In this document: in pieces, positions 19,290 to 28,744 of the stretch | Layout of the letters: each line of letters starts with the position of its first letter | Numbering within the stretch: the first letter of the stretch is position 1 | Assembly: GCA_023150295.1 (NCBI GenBank) | Contig: JAKLLE010000009.1 | Location: 1-64,000 of the forward strand | Length of the DNA: 64,000 nt | Direction of reading: 5' to 3' | From: Giesbergeria sp. | GTDB lineage: Bacteria > Pseudomonadota > Gammaproteobacteria > Burkholderiales > Burkholderiaceae_C | Position numbers and translations under genes: made by a program | Notes under the pieces: generated by a model | Database searches by the model: none | What the model saw: only the letters and a program-made list of their open reading frames with translations | Told to the model about the DNA's origin: nothing

Positions 19290-20198
19290 CTATGCCTTCT
19301 TGGCTCTGATGGGCTTCACCTTCGCCGATATTGGTGCCGTTGGCGCAGGTGCTTTCGCGTTTGAGGCGAGTTTCGGCACCTTGGGCGGGGGCGGAGGCAG
19401 GTAGTTGGCTCCTGTCACTACCGACTGTCCCGTCTGGCTCTCCAACTGGTGGCGGGCCTGGCGCGCAATGCGACCACCGCTTTTGGCGGCGGCTTTGTTC
19501 TCTTGCATTCCTGTGGCCTGCACGCTCTCGGCAATCTGTCGGGTGGAGAGTTCCGCCAATGCGGTGAAGATCAACTCGGCCTCGCTCATATGGTCGCGCA
19601 GGTTGTGGCTTTTCAGGCCCTTCTTTTCCTTGTGCTGCGCCACGCTCAGACCCGACCATTCCTGGTGAATGATGTTGGTGAGGATGGCAAATTCGCTGCC
19701 CGCCTTGATGTCGTGCTCGCTCCAGTAGTCGGTGAGCTTGTTGCGGGTTTCCTGCCCCGTCATGCGCTGCTGAATCCACTTGTCGCTGCGGCCATGCTGT
19801 TGCCAGGTCTGGCGGGCGCGGTCCAGCGACAGGGCGGGGTCGGCCATCTCCTGCATGCGTTCGTAGCCCACTTTGGCCAGCCACAGCTTGATGGGCTCGG
19901 CCTTCGGGCTGGGTATGGTTTGAACAACGCGCAACAAAGTCTCGGCCGTGGCGCAGTCGGTCTCGCGTTGTTTACCGTCTGGGGCGGTCAGTTTCAACCT
20001 TACGATTTTTTCGTAAGGTTGGTCAGAGCCTGCTTCTTGCGCCAGTTTGCGCTTGAGGTCAGACCAGTAGCGGTTGGCGTTGGAGCTGTCCGTCAACACC
20101 TGCACCACGTCAATCACCGAGAACCACCAGGTCTCGGTGCTTTCGTCGTACACGCGGCGGATGGCCTGGCCGTCGAAATCGGTGGGCAGGATTTTCAT
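19290..20198 (-). CDS. BRO-N/DinD-like protein inside the cas operon
   Basis: This 302-residue protein has an N-terminal BRO-N-type domain (WWFSVIDVVQVLTDSSNANRY, residues about 24-43) followed by a DinD-like helical region (FAILTNIIHQEWSGLSVAQH) and a proline- and lysine-rich disordered tail. BRO-N domains bind DNA, and E. coli DinD is a DNA-damage-induced protein that antagonises RecA filaments. It sits between cas7 and cas4 with gaps of only 20 and 24 bp, in the same direction, so it is part of the transcript. It is not a core type I-C gene. A role in adaptation or in the DNA-damage response to Cas3 cleavage is speculation. Confidence 0.75.
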   Translation of the reverse strand: MKILPTDFDGQAIRRVYDESTETWWFSVIDVVQVLTDSSNANRYWSDLKRKLAQEAGSDQPYEKIVRLKLTAPDGKQRETDCATAETLLRVVQTIPSPKAEPIKLWLAKVGYERMQEMADPALSLDRARQTWQQHGRSDKWIQQRMTGQETRNKLTDYWSEHDIKAGSEFAILTNIIHQEWSGLSVAQHKEKKGLKSHNLRDHMSEAELIFTALAELSTRQIAESVQATGMQENKAAAKSGGRIARQARHQLESQTGQSVVTGANYLPPPPPKVPKLASNAKAPAPTAPISAKVKPIRAKKA

Positions 20199-20218
20199 GG
20201 AGTGCTTCCCTGCGTCGA

Positions 20219-21217
20219 TCAGCAGCGGCGCGTCAGCGTCACGCCCGGTGCGGGCTGCAGCGATTGCCCCACGGCCAGGCTTTGGCCATCAAACGCTACC
20301 GAATACGCATCAAAGCTGCGGGCCACCGCGCCTGGCTCCTTGGGCGTGACTTGCAGGCGGTCAAACAGCGCATGGGCGGGCGCATTGCCCAATTCGCTGT
20401 CGTGTTTGAACACGTACAGCCCCCGCGTGGACATTTCGCCGCGCGCGGCAGAGCGGTCATGCTCAAACATCTGCGACAGGGCCTGGAACACGAGTTCGAG
20501 GTCGTCTTCGCCAAAGCCCGTCTGCTTGGCCAGGAAGGACGAGACAAAGCCGTGGGCCACATACACGCCATAGGGCACGGTGTGTTTGCGGCCCATGGTG
20601 CGGTTGTCGCCCTGCTGCTTTTCGGCCTCGCCTTCGGTGGCCACGGCCATGCGGGTGATGGAATGCTCCAGTGCCACGATGGGCTCGAAGGAGCGCGCAA
20701 AGGTCAGTTGCACCGGACCACGCACCTGGCCGCAGTTCACGCCGATGGACATGACGGCACCGAACGTGCGCACGTCAAAGAAGTTCTGGCACATCCATTG
20801 GCGCGCCAGGGCCACTTCGTCTGCGCTGCCCTTGCGCTTGTCTTTCGCAGGCTTTTTCTTCTTGGCGTCAATTGCTACTGTTTCAATAGCATCTTCCGAA
20901 GACTCCTCCTGGGCCACAGCCAGATTCAATGCCGAATACGCACGCTGGTTCTGGTGGTTCAGGATGGCCTTTTCGCGCACGTAGATTTCGAAGCGCTTTT
21001 CGCCCTCGATGGGGGCGCGCTCTTCCTGCTCTTTGACCAGCCCCACAAAGTTGCGCACCTTGCGCTTGAGCGATACGTCTGTCACCAGACCATGACCGGA
21101 TTCAGCGTCCAGGCGAGGCATGTTGCCGGCATCGGGGTCGCCGTTGGGGTTGCCGTCCTTGACGTCAAAAACCAGAACAAAATCGTAACGGTGGGCGAGG
21201 CTTTTATCGGTGCTCAT
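20219..21217 (-). CDS. cas7: Cascade backbone protein Cas7 (Csd2, type I-C)
   Basis: This 332-residue protein forms the helical crRNA backbone of the type I-C Cascade. The N-terminus ([20 protein letters not shown]) is diagnostic of Csd2/Cas7c. It overlaps the cas8c stop by four bases. A short lysine-rich loop around residues 105-125 includes sequence from an AT-rich dispersed repeat (20871-20892), in frame and in a region likely to tolerate it. Confidence 0.96.
   Translation of the reverse strand: MSTDKSLAHRYDFVLVFDVKDGNPNGDPDAGNMPRLDAESGHGLVTDVSLKRKVRNFVGLVKEQEERAPIEGEKRFEIYVREKAILNHQNQRAYSALNLAVAQEESSEDAIETVAIDAKKKKPAKDKRKGSADEVALARQWMCQNFFDVRTFGAVMSIGVNCGQVRGPVQLTFARSFEPIVALEHSITRMAVATEGEAEKQQGDNRTMGRKHTVPYGVYVAHGFVSSFLAKQTGFGEDDLELVFQALSQMFEHDRSAARGEMSTRGLYVFKHDSELGNAPAHALFDRLQVTPKEPGAVARSFDAYSVAFDGQSLAVGQSLQPAPGVTLTRRC
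20871..20892 (-). repeat. short dispersed-repeat core inside cas7
   Basis: On the minus strand GCTATTGAAACAGTAGC matches the core GCTAT-N6-AGTAGC/ATAGC of the intergenic repeat family. It is translated as part of a non-conserved loop of Cas7. Confidence 0.4.
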
Positions 21218-22992
21218 GCTGTGGGTCCTTCCGAGGATGGGGTGTTGGTGGTGGCGTTGTCGTCGGTCTTTTTTGTGAAGAAGTCTTGCCGCTGGTGGTA
21301 GTAGCCCAGGGCAAAGCGGCCTTGGTCAGGCAGGGGCAGGTGTTTGGGGAAATCCGTGACCGGCCCCAGCACCTCGCCCATCAGCTTTTCGAACGAGGCA
21401 ACGCGGCCCCCTGGGAGCTTTTTGAGGTGGGCGTTCTTCAAGCGCAGCAAGGTGGTGAACACAGCGACAGGGGTGCTCGACGCGGCGCCGTAGTAGCGGT
21501 CGCGAATGGTGGCGTTGAGGCCGGGACTGGCCTCTTCCTGGATTTTTTCCAGCACCGCAAAAAGCCGCCCCAGGCGGTAGGCCGGGTTCGTGTTGCTGAG
21601 ATCAAGCATGGGCAAAAACTCCTTTTCGGGGGCGAGGGATGGCGAGGACAAAGCGGCGTGGCGCTGCTGGCGGTTCAGGCAGGCCTTGATCGCCGCAGCA
21701 CGCAGGTAGTTGACGGTCTGCTCGGCCCGGCAGCGGCCTACAGCGGCGTTGAGCCACAAGCTGGGGTAGGGCACGTTGGGCCCGGCCAGGATGGCATCGA
21801 CCACCGCCCCGCCCAGGTTGGGCGGAATGTTGTCGGCCTTGTTCTGCAGGGCCACGGCGGTGAGCAGGCGAAACAGCGAGGGGTAGCGCGCATCATTCGA
21901 CCCGCGCACCAGGGCCAAGTCGTCGAAGTGCTGCGCAATGCGCTGGCCCAGCTCCTGCAGCGTGATGCAGTGATAAAAGCGGATGCTGATGCGAGCCGCA
22001 TTCGGTGCCAGGCCCAGCACGTGATAGCGCAGGTCTTTGTCCATAGGGCCCCAGTGGCCGCTGTGCACGGCGTTGAGCAGGGCTTCTACCTTGTCGGTGC
22101 TGGCATCGGGGTTGTCTTGGAAGATGTCGCCAAAAATGGTCTCGTAGGGTGCCTGCCGCTCGGCCCAGAACACGGTGGAGGCATCGCCCACCTGCATGCG
22201 CTGGGGCGAGTCTTTGCGCAGCAGGTGGTTCAGTGCCGTGGTGTAGGCAAAGGCAGCGGCGCGGCTGACCGGGGCGTTTTCGCCCTGGCGCTCGGTTTTG
22301 CCGTAGGACTCGAAGGCGCGGGCGTTGAAGGAGACGATGTTGGCCCCAGAGGTTTGCGCGCCCCACACACCTTTGATAGAGGCGTGCAACCGCTCCACCG
22401 GGGCTTGTTCACCCGTGACGAGGCACATGGCCTGCGGCGCATCGTCATCGGTGGTGGTGTTGAGCGCGGCGTGCACCACAGCGGGCCGCTGGCACACCAA
22501 GTCCATGTCGCCCTGCAGGCGAAAGCTCATCACCGCGTTGCTCTCCAGCGCGTCTGACCAAGCAGGCTGGCGTTCGAGCTGGGCCAAGTCCATGCGGTCC
22601 AAAAACCGCAGCACGGCTTGGATGCCTGCGTCTTGGCGGACGGCTTCAGGCAGTGCAGCCATGCGGGCACGGAACGCTGCATGCTGCTCGGCCACGCGCT
22701 CGGGCTTGCCTTTGGTGTCCACGCCCAACACATATTCGAGCGTGTCCCACAGCAGGTTGGCGGTAATGTTCGAGGCCCGCTTCACACCCATGGGCACTCG
22801 GTAGGTGCGCGCTACCTTTTTCTTTCCCTGCAGCTCACGGGTATCACGCAACTGCAGCAGCTCGCCTGCGGCGTTGATCTCCAGGATGAAGGGGATTTCC
22901 TTTTGCTCCAGCCCAAACACAGGCAGGCGCTGGGCCGGATCGGGGTCGTCGCATTTGCGGCGGTAGTAGTCGGTCAGGGCTTGCAGGATCAT
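21214..22992 (-). CDS. cas8c: Cascade large subunit Cas8c (Csd1)
   Basis: This 592-residue protein opens [20 protein letters not shown], typical of Csd1/Cas8c. It is the large subunit that reads the PAM (TTC in characterised I-C systems) and recruits Cas3. An internal start within cas8c gives Cas11c in studied systems. One could exist here, but I cannot place it. It overlaps cas5c and cas7 by four bases each, so the Cascade genes are translationally coupled. Confidence 0.96.
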   Translation of the reverse strand: MILQALTDYYRRKCDDPDPAQRLPVFGLEQKEIPFILEINAAGELLQLRDTRELQGKKKVARTYRVPMGVKRASNITANLLWDTLEYVLGVDTKGKPERVAEQHAAFRARMAALPEAVRQDAGIQAVLRFLDRMDLAQLERQPAWSDALESNAVMSFRLQGDMDLVCQRPAVVHAALNTTTDDDAPQAMCLVTGEQAPVERLHASIKGVWGAQTSGANIVSFNARAFESYGKTERQGENAPVSRAAAFAYTTALNHLLRKDSPQRMQVGDASTVFWAERQAPYETIFGDIFQDNPDASTDKVEALLNAVHSGHWGPMDKDLRYHVLGLAPNAARISIRFYHCITLQELGQRIAQHFDDLALVRGSNDARYPSLFRLLTAVALQNKADNIPPNLGGAVVDAILAGPNVPYPSLWLNAAVGRCRAEQTVNYLRAAAIKACLNRQQRHAALSSPSLAPEKEFLPMLDLSNTNPAYRLGRLFAVLEKIQEEASPGLNATIRDRYYGAASSTPVAVFTTLLRLKNAHLKKLPGGRVASFEKLMGEVLGPVTDFPKHLPLPDQGRFALGYYHQRQDFFTKKTDDNATTNTPSSEGPTA

Positions 22993-23642
22993 CCCCGTGC
23001 CTCCTCAAACGGTGGCACGTCAATCACGCCTTGCTCCATGCACGCATTGAAAAAGCGCGGCTGCGGATCGCTGGGGCGGGAGAAGTCCAGGTCGTGCAGC
23101 ATCCAGCCCAGCTCGCGGGTGTCGGGGATGGGGGTGGCGGGTGCGCAGGCTGCCGTGACCAGCCGAAAGTCCGCCGCAAACTCGCGGCAGCCCAGGTAGG
23201 GCTGGTTCACGCACTGGCCTTTGCTGGCGCGGCGGGTGAACATTTCGGTGTACTTCACCAAGGGCTCGGCGCAGCCCGGAGCGAGGGACAGCTCAGCGTG
23301 CAGGCGGTAGGCCACGTCGCGCAGAAAGTAGCCTGCGCGCTGTACCCGATCATCTTCAACATTGATCCCCAGGATTCCAGCACCGGCACCCATGGCTTGA
23401 TGAACCGTGGGCGTCTGAATCTTCGACTTCACCTCGTTACGCCGCAGGTTGATGAACCGGATGGGCCGCAGCACCTCAATGCGCTGCACGCGCCAGCGGA
23501 TGGCGGGCTTCCACAAAATGGACTCGAACACCGCGCGGGCGGCAGAGGGGGTGATGACGTCATACGAGACGCGCTCGACCTTCATCTCGGGGCGGGTAAA
23601 GCAGGCGAAGGGGCCTGCGACTTCAAGGCAAAACATGGTCAT
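22989..23642 (-). CDS. cas5c: crRNA-processing protein Cas5c (Cas5d)
   Basis: This 217-residue RAMP protein takes the place of Cas6 in type I-C: it cuts the repeat at the base of its hairpin and caps the 5' handle. The N-terminus FCLEVAGPFACFTRPEMKVE and the following RVSYDVITPSAAR and RRNEVKSKI blocks are characteristic. I place the start at ATG 23642 (MTMFCLEV). A longer frame from 23717 exists, but it overlaps the small creT-like ORF and adds residues not seen in the family. ATG 23636 is also possible. The gene begins eight bases after the creT-like stop. Confidence 0.95.
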   Translation of the reverse strand: MTMFCLEVAGPFACFTRPEMKVERVSYDVITPSAARAVFESILWKPAIRWRVQRIEVLRPIRFINLRRNEVKSKIQTPTVHQAMGAGAGILGINVEDDRVQRAGYFLRDVAYRLHAELSLAPGCAEPLVKYTEMFTRRASKGQCVNQPYLGCREFAADFRLVTAACAPATPIPDTRELGWMLHDLDFSRPSDPQPRFFNACMEQGVIDVPPFEEARG

Positions 23643-23649
23643 TGTTGGG

Positions 23650-23894
<245 letters not shown>

Positions 23895-23919
23895 TTTTTG
23901 AAGGCGCTTTGATATGATC

Positions 23920-24001
23920 ACAGGCCGCGTAAGCGTGGATTGAAACTTGGAAACGTTTGTTAACAAGCGTTGGGAAGGGTGGGACATAGTCCCACCCTTT
24001 T
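23920..24001 (+). ncRNA. crRNA-like antitoxin RNA (candidate CreA/CreR)
   Basis: This is a self-contained unit. A TATGAT -10 box is at 23913-23918, with a weak TTAATA -35 eighteen bases upstream. A mini-repeat CGC-GTAA-GCG plus the handle TGGATTGAAAC ends at 23946, and its last 14 nt equal the array repeat. A 28-nt spacer-like segment starts at 23947. A perfect 11-bp terminator stem (AAGGGTGGGAC/GTCCCACCCTT, 23975-23999) is followed by TTTTCC. The mini-repeat keeps the Cas5c cut site and handle, and the terminator hairpin could replace the downstream repeat hairpin. Partial pairing would allow binding without cleavage, as in CreA and CreR RNAs. Confidence 0.75.
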
Positions 24002-24004
24002 CCT

Positions 24005-26278
24005 TTAATACACATACCCAAGCGCGTCGATTGGGATCCCTTCAAGGTGCAGCCCAAGACAGGGGTCATACAAACCGGCTGCATCAACTTGCAGATACAT
24101 GCCCGGAACCACTGAAGTTTTTAAGCTGCCCTCTCCAAGCATCCTCAGCGCCACCTTTTCTCGAATGTTGACCGTATAGCGCTGCAGCTTGCGCATAAGC
24201 CAGCGCTCAGGCCCTTTCGCGGCCAGCCGATGAAGCAGGGAGTCGATGTCGTCCTCTGCCTGTGGATACCGAACCACCACGACAACGCTGGCTTCGTCTT
24301 CAACGAGCTTGAACACTTTCGCCGCTGATTGAAACTTCACCGCCAAGTCATGCGACTGAACCTTTAGCAGGTTCACGACGTTGTGCTGATCAAGGCTTAC
24401 AGCGTGATAGAAGTCCCTGAAGTACGCATCGAAAAGCGCGCGATTCAACGGATCCAGGTTAGCGCTTGGCAATGTACGGACAAGTGACTGCGCGGCTTGC
24501 TCCAAATGCCCTTTTGGTGGCCGCTCTGGCGGCACAAACACCACCACGCGCCCTTTGCCCTGCATGCGCCCTTCGCGGTTGCAGCGGCCTGCGGCCTGGG
24601 CGATGGAATCCAGCCCCGCCAGGGCGCGATAGACCACGGGGAAGTCAATGTCCACCCCGGCTTCGACCAGTTGGGTGCTGACCACGCGCAGGGGCCGCGT
24701 GTCGCGCCCTTCGCGCTTGGCCTTCAGCCGCTCTTTGATGTGGGCGATAACGTCCTTGCGGTGCGCGCCGCACATCAGGGCCGACAAGTGCAGTGTGCCT
24801 TCGGGCATGAGGCGCTGCAGCTCACGCGCGGCCTTGCGCGTATTGACGATGGCCAGCACGCAGTCCTCGGCGCTGAGCTGCGCGGCGATGTCGGACCAAG
24901 GGGTGGGGGTGGTCCAATCGGGCGGCAGCTGCACATTAACGCGCTTCAAGGCGTCAAACAGGGCATCGGGGTCGTCGATGATCTCGCGCACGTTGTGCAG
25001 CCCGCGCAGGTTCTTGCTGGCGTCAAAGTAATCGGTGCTGCCCAGGGCTGGCTGCGTGGCGGTGCACAGCACCACGGTGACGCCGTAGTGCGCCACCAGC
25101 AGGTTGAGCACGTCCAGAATGGGCTGCAAAAACGCTGGGGGCAGTTGCTGCGCCTCGTCCAGCACGATGACGCTGCCCACCAGGTTGTGCAGCTTGCGGC
25201 AGCGCGAGGTTTTGGCGGCAAAGAGCGACTCGAACAACTGCACGTTGGTGGTGACGACCAGCGGTGCGTCCCAGTTCTCGCAGGCCAGGCGACTGCGAGC
25301 AGTTTCGTCTTTCTCGGCAGCGTCGGCCTGGCTGTGGTGTTCGATCAGCACCTCGTCGCCCAGGGCCTGGAACACGTTACGGAAAACGTCCGCCGTCTGC
25401 TCGATGATGCTGGTGTAGGGGATGGCGTAGACGATGCGGCGCTTGCCGTGGGCTTGTGCGTGCTCCAAAGCAAAGGCCAGGCTGGAGAGCGTTTTGCCAC
25501 CGCCCGTGGGCACCGTGAGCGAGAAGAAGCCTGGGGGCAGTGCGGCCTGGGCACGGCACTGGCGCAGGATGTCGGCGCGCAGCTTGTTGACGGGGGTAGG
25601 AGCCACAGGCAGCGCGGCCATGTGGGCGTTAAACGCATCGCGCATTTGCGCCAGGGTGGGGAAGCCTTCACGGCGGGCGGGTTTGCCAGCGTCAAAGTGC
25701 GCCTCGGTGTCCAGAAAGTCGGAATCGACCAGGCACGAGAACAGCATACGCACCCACAAGGCAAAGCCGTCGGCGCCGCCTGGGATGCGCCGCAGATCGG
25801 GTGTGAAGCCGTCTGGCTTCAACACCTCATCGGATGGATTTGCGCCCAGCGATTCCTGAAGCTCTTTCAGGCTGTCTGGATCCGCCAAGCGCTGCTCAAG
25901 GCCGTCGTTCCAATCGGCCAAGCCAGAGTGGTGACCCGCAATCAGGTACGCCAGCACTCGGGCAGCCAGCTTGCCGGGGGCGCCATGGGTTTGCTCCAGC
26001 CGCTGCATGGCCCACAGTGCGCCCGCCGCTGAATGGGTCTTTTCGCGCCCAATGACTTTGCCCTCGATGTGCGCGTCGGGGTTGTCTGCCAGCCGCACGT
26101 ACTTTTGAAACCCCGCTCGGAACTTGCCCAGGTCGTGCCACAGACCTGCCATGTAGGCCCAGCGCTGCGCGGGGTCGGAGGCATCAAAAGGCTGGGAAAA
26201 CTCCGCAGCCAGCGCTGCAACCGCCCGCAAGTGATCTACCAGCAAATGCCCGCCTGAATGGGCCAAAGGTTCTGACAC
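24005..26278 (-). CDS. cas3: CRISPR helicase-nuclease Cas3 (type I-C)
   Basis: Cas3 degrades DNA marked by Cascade. The N-terminal HD nuclease has AHSGGHLL and the HD pair in GLWHDLGKF. The helicase has Walker A PTGGGKT, DEAQ in VLDEAQQLPP, SAT-like CTATQPAL, and motif VI around QAAGRCNREG. I choose GTG 26278 (SEPLAHSGG) as start because it opens on the HD domain. An in-frame TTG at 26347 would add 23 residues unlike the family. The gene is separated from cas5c by the crRNA-like RNA and small ORF, and it probably has its own promoter upstream. Confidence 0.94.
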   Translation of the reverse strand: MSEPLAHSGGHLLVDHLRAVAALAAEFSQPFDASDPAQRWAYMAGLWHDLGKFRAGFQKYVRLADNPDAHIEGKVIGREKTHSAAGALWAMQRLEQTHGAPGKLAARVLAYLIAGHHSGLADWNDGLEQRLADPDSLKELQESLGANPSDEVLKPDGFTPDLRRIPGGADGFALWVRMLFSCLVDSDFLDTEAHFDAGKPARREGFPTLAQMRDAFNAHMAALPVAPTPVNKLRADILRQCRAQAALPPGFFSLTVPTGGGKTLSSLAFALEHAQAHGKRRIVYAIPYTSIIEQTADVFRNVFQALGDEVLIEHHSQADAAEKDETARSRLACENWDAPLVVTTNVQLFESLFAAKTSRCRKLHNLVGSVIVLDEAQQLPPAFLQPILDVLNLLVAHYGVTVVLCTATQPALGSTDYFDASKNLRGLHNVREIIDDPDALFDALKRVNVQLPPDWTTPTPWSDIAAQLSAEDCVLAIVNTRKAARELQRLMPEGTLHLSALMCGAHRKDVIAHIKERLKAKREGRDTRPLRVVSTQLVEAGVDIDFPVVYRALAGLDSIAQAAGRCNREGRMQGKGRVVVFVPPERPPKGHLEQAAQSLVRTLPSANLDPLNRALFDAYFRDFYHAVSLDQHNVVNLLKVQSHDLAVKFQSAAKVFKLVEDEASVVVVVRYPQAEDDIDSLLHRLAAKGPERWLMRKLQRYTVNIREKVALRMLGEGSLKTSVVPGMYLQVDAAGLYDPCLGLHLEGIPIDALGYVY

Positions 26279-26469
26279 AACAAGCCCCCCCCACACCGTT
26301 GGAGTGATTTGTGCCCAGCTTACCCCACCGCGTTGCGGGGGTCGCAAGTAAGCGATTTGAGTAATTTTGCTATATATTTCATAGCTACTAGCGCATATCC
26401 TGAAAGCGATAGTAGCCTTTTTTATTCAATAGTTTTTGCACGCACAGCCTGTGCCACACTCCCACCCCT
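26279..26469. promoter_or_regulatory. divergent promoter region between cas3 and dinG
   Basis: This 191-bp gap includes an AT-rich dispersed repeat copy at 26365-26417. It should hold the promoters of cas3 and dinG. Several AT-rich hexamers are possible, but none is clear enough to name. Confidence 0.4.
26365..26417 (+). repeat. dispersed AT-rich repeat, near-complete copy
   Basis: The order TTTTGCTAT, ATAGCTACTAGCGC, AAAGCGATAGTAGCC gives the clearest view of the family layout: a GCTAT-N7-ATAGCTAC dyad followed by GCGC and AAGCG blocks. Confidence 0.65.
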
Positions 26470-28641
26470 ATGTCTTCCACAGAATGGGCCCAGGCGGGCC
26501 TGCAGGCGTTTGATGCGGTGGTGCAGGGCACCGAGGGATTTCGGGGCCGGGCGGGGCAGCGGGCCATGGCCGAGCAGGTGGCGCGCACCTTCAGCCAAGC
26601 GCAGTTGGGCAAGGTGGACGAGGAGGCGGGCGAGCCACAGCGCGCCATTGCCGTCATCCAGGCGGGCACGGGCGTGGGCAAGTCGCTGGCCTACTGTGCA
26701 CCGGCCATTGCCATTGCGTTGGCGCGCGGCACGCGGGTGCTGGTTTCCACAGCCACGGTGGCGCTGCAGGAACAGTTGGTGCACAAGGATTTGCCTGCGT
26801 TGGCGGCGCAGATGGAGCAGCCCTTTCGCTTTGCGCTGGCCAAAGGCCGTGGGCGCTATGTGTGCAAGCTCAAGCTCGACCGCCTGGCGCACCCGGACGA
26901 CGCGGCACCCGACGAGGCGCTGGACGACCTGTTCCCCGAAGACGCCGCGCACGCACGCGGCCAGCCCAGCCGACAGGAGACCGAGGCGCGCATGCAGTTC
27001 TACACCAGCATGGCGCAGGCCCTGACCCAGGGCGCCTGGGATGGCGACCGTGACAGCCTGGACACACCGCCCGAACCCGAGGCCTGGAGCCCCGTGGCGG
27101 CCGAGGGCAGCTCGTGCACGGGTCGGCATTGCCCTTCGTTCGGCCAGTGCGCGTATTTCGAGCAGCGCAAGGCCCTGGTGGGCGCGCAGGTCATTGTGGC
27201 CAACCACGATCTGCTGCTGTCTTCGCTGGGCGCGCGCGTGCTGCCCGAGCTGGACAACTGCCTGCTGGTGCTGGACGAAGCGCACCACCTGCCCGCCACG
27301 GCGCTGCAGCAGTTTGCCAGCAGCGCCGATCTGAGCCGCCTGGCCTGGATCGACCGGCTGGCCAGCCGCGCGCTGCGCATCGGCACGCTGGTGGAAGTGC
27401 AGGAGGTGGCGGACATCCCGCGCCACTCCAGCCAGTTGCGGCAGATGCTGCAGGCGCTGGAGCGCCTGGTGATGGATTTGTACGGCGAGGCACTCAAGGC
27501 CCAGCCCAATGCCTGGGGCCCGGCGCGTGTGCGTGTGCCGCGCGGTGCGCTGCCCGAGCCGCTGCAGGAGCCGCTGTCGCAGGCGGCGCACCATGCAGCG
27601 GGGTTTCTGGACTGCCTGCGCGCGATCTCCAAGGCGCTGCGCAGCGAGATGCGCGACAAGCCCGACGAGGCGCGTCGCCTGTCGCAGCTCTATGCCCAGA
27701 TCGGCACGCTGGCGCCCCGGCTCGAAGCCGTGCACGCCACCGCCCAACTGCTGCTGCAGGCGCCGCCACCGGGGCAGGAACAGGCCTTTGTACCGCCCGC
27801 CAAATGGTTCACGCTGGAAGTGGACGGCGAGTTCATCAGCCTCAAGGCGCACGCCAGCCCGCTGCTGCCCGGCAGCACGCTGCGCGGCCACCTGTGGAAC
27901 AGCGTGCGCGGCGCGGTGCTGACCTCGGCCACCCTCACGAGCTGCGGTCAGTTCGACTTCTTCCTGCGCGAGTCGGGCCTGCATGGTGATGACGCCGCCA
28001 CCACGCTCGAAGTGCCCAGCCCCTTCAACTACGCCGCGCAGGGCACCTTGATCGCCGCCGAAACCCAGGCCGACCCGAAGAACGCCGCCCAGTTCACCAC
28101 CGAAATGGTCGAGGCCCTGCTGAACGACCTGGCGCGCGTGGAGTACGGCGCGCTGGTGCTGTTCACCTCGCGCGAGCAAATGCGCCAGGCCGTGGACCAA
28201 CTCGCCACCACCATGCGCAGCCGCGTACTGGTGCAAAACCAGTTGCCACGCACGCAACTGCTGGCACGCCACCGCGAGCGCGTGGCGGCGGGCGAGCCGT
28301 CCATCATCTTCGGCATGCAGTCCTTCGGCGAGGGGCTGGACCTGCCCGGGCGCCTGTGCGAATCGGTGTTCATCACCAAGCTGCCCTTTGCCCCGCCCGA
28401 CGACCCCGTGGGCGAAGCCCGCGCCGAATGGCTGCGCGCCGTGGGGCGCGACCCGTTCAGCGAACTGGTGGTGCCCGCCACCGCCATACGCCTGGCGCAA
28501 TGGGCGGGCCGCGCCATCCGCACCGAGGAAGACCAGGCGCATGTGTACTGCTACGACAAGCGCCTCACGCGCACTGGCTACGGCCGGCGCTTGCTCCAGG
28601 GGCTGCCGCCGTTCACGCTGGAGCGGCGCGGGGCCGCCTGA
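26470..28641 (+). CDS. dinG: ATP-dependent DNA helicase DinG
   Basis: This 723-residue XPD-like superfamily 2 helicase unwinds DNA and R-loops. Walker A is AGTGVGKSLAY (about residues 68-78) and DEAH is VLDEAHHLP (about residue 267). Four cysteines for the 4Fe-4S cluster include the one in RYVCKLKL and the CTGRHCPSFGQC group. The C-terminal helicase domain carries a QSFGEGLDLPG-type motif. It is a normal chromosomal DinG and lacks other type IV CRISPR genes nearby, so it is not read as Csf4. Confidence 0.93.
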   Translation: MSSTEWAQAGLQAFDAVVQGTEGFRGRAGQRAMAEQVARTFSQAQLGKVDEEAGEPQRAIAVIQAGTGVGKSLAYCAPAIAIALARGTRVLVSTATVALQEQLVHKDLPALAAQMEQPFRFALAKGRGRYVCKLKLDRLAHPDDAAPDEALDDLFPEDAAHARGQPSRQETEARMQFYTSMAQALTQGAWDGDRDSLDTPPEPEAWSPVAAEGSSCTGRHCPSFGQCAYFEQRKALVGAQVIVANHDLLLSSLGARVLPELDNCLLVLDEAHHLPATALQQFASSADLSRLAWIDRLASRALRIGTLVEVQEVADIPRHSSQLRQMLQALERLVMDLYGEALKAQPNAWGPARVRVPRGALPEPLQEPLSQAAHHAAGFLDCLRAISKALRSEMRDKPDEARRLSQLYAQIGTLAPRLEAVHATAQLLLQAPPPGQEQAFVPPAKWFTLEVDGEFISLKAHASPLLPGSTLRGHLWNSVRGAVLTSATLTSCGQFDFFLRESGLHGDDAATTLEVPSPFNYAAQGTLIAAETQADPKNAAQFTTEMVEALLNDLARVEYGALVLFTSREQMRQAVDQLATTMRSRVLVQNQLPRTQLLARHRERVAAGEPSIIFGMQSFGEGLDLPGRLCESVFITKLPFAPPDDPVGEARAEWLRAVGRDPFSELVVPATAIRLAQWAGRAIRTEEDQAHVYCYDKRLTRTGYGRRLLQGLPPFTLERRGAA

Positions 28642-28744
28642 TAATCGGCTTTTGCAGCGCCATGGCAGATTACCCGCTCACACATCCGCGACGACACCGA
28701 CTATCACGATGGTCAAGGTGGTCACTCGCTCCTGAGGCTACAGC

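Noticed and set aside
26279-26347. TTG start for cas3 at 26347
   Set aside because: It adds 23 residues ahead of the HD domain with no family support; GTG 26278 opens directly on the conserved region.
26470-28641. DinG next to CRISPR as a type IV (csf4) component
   Set aside because: No csf1, csf2 or csf3 genes are present, the array and cas genes are complete type I-C, and the protein has normal chromosomal DinG features.
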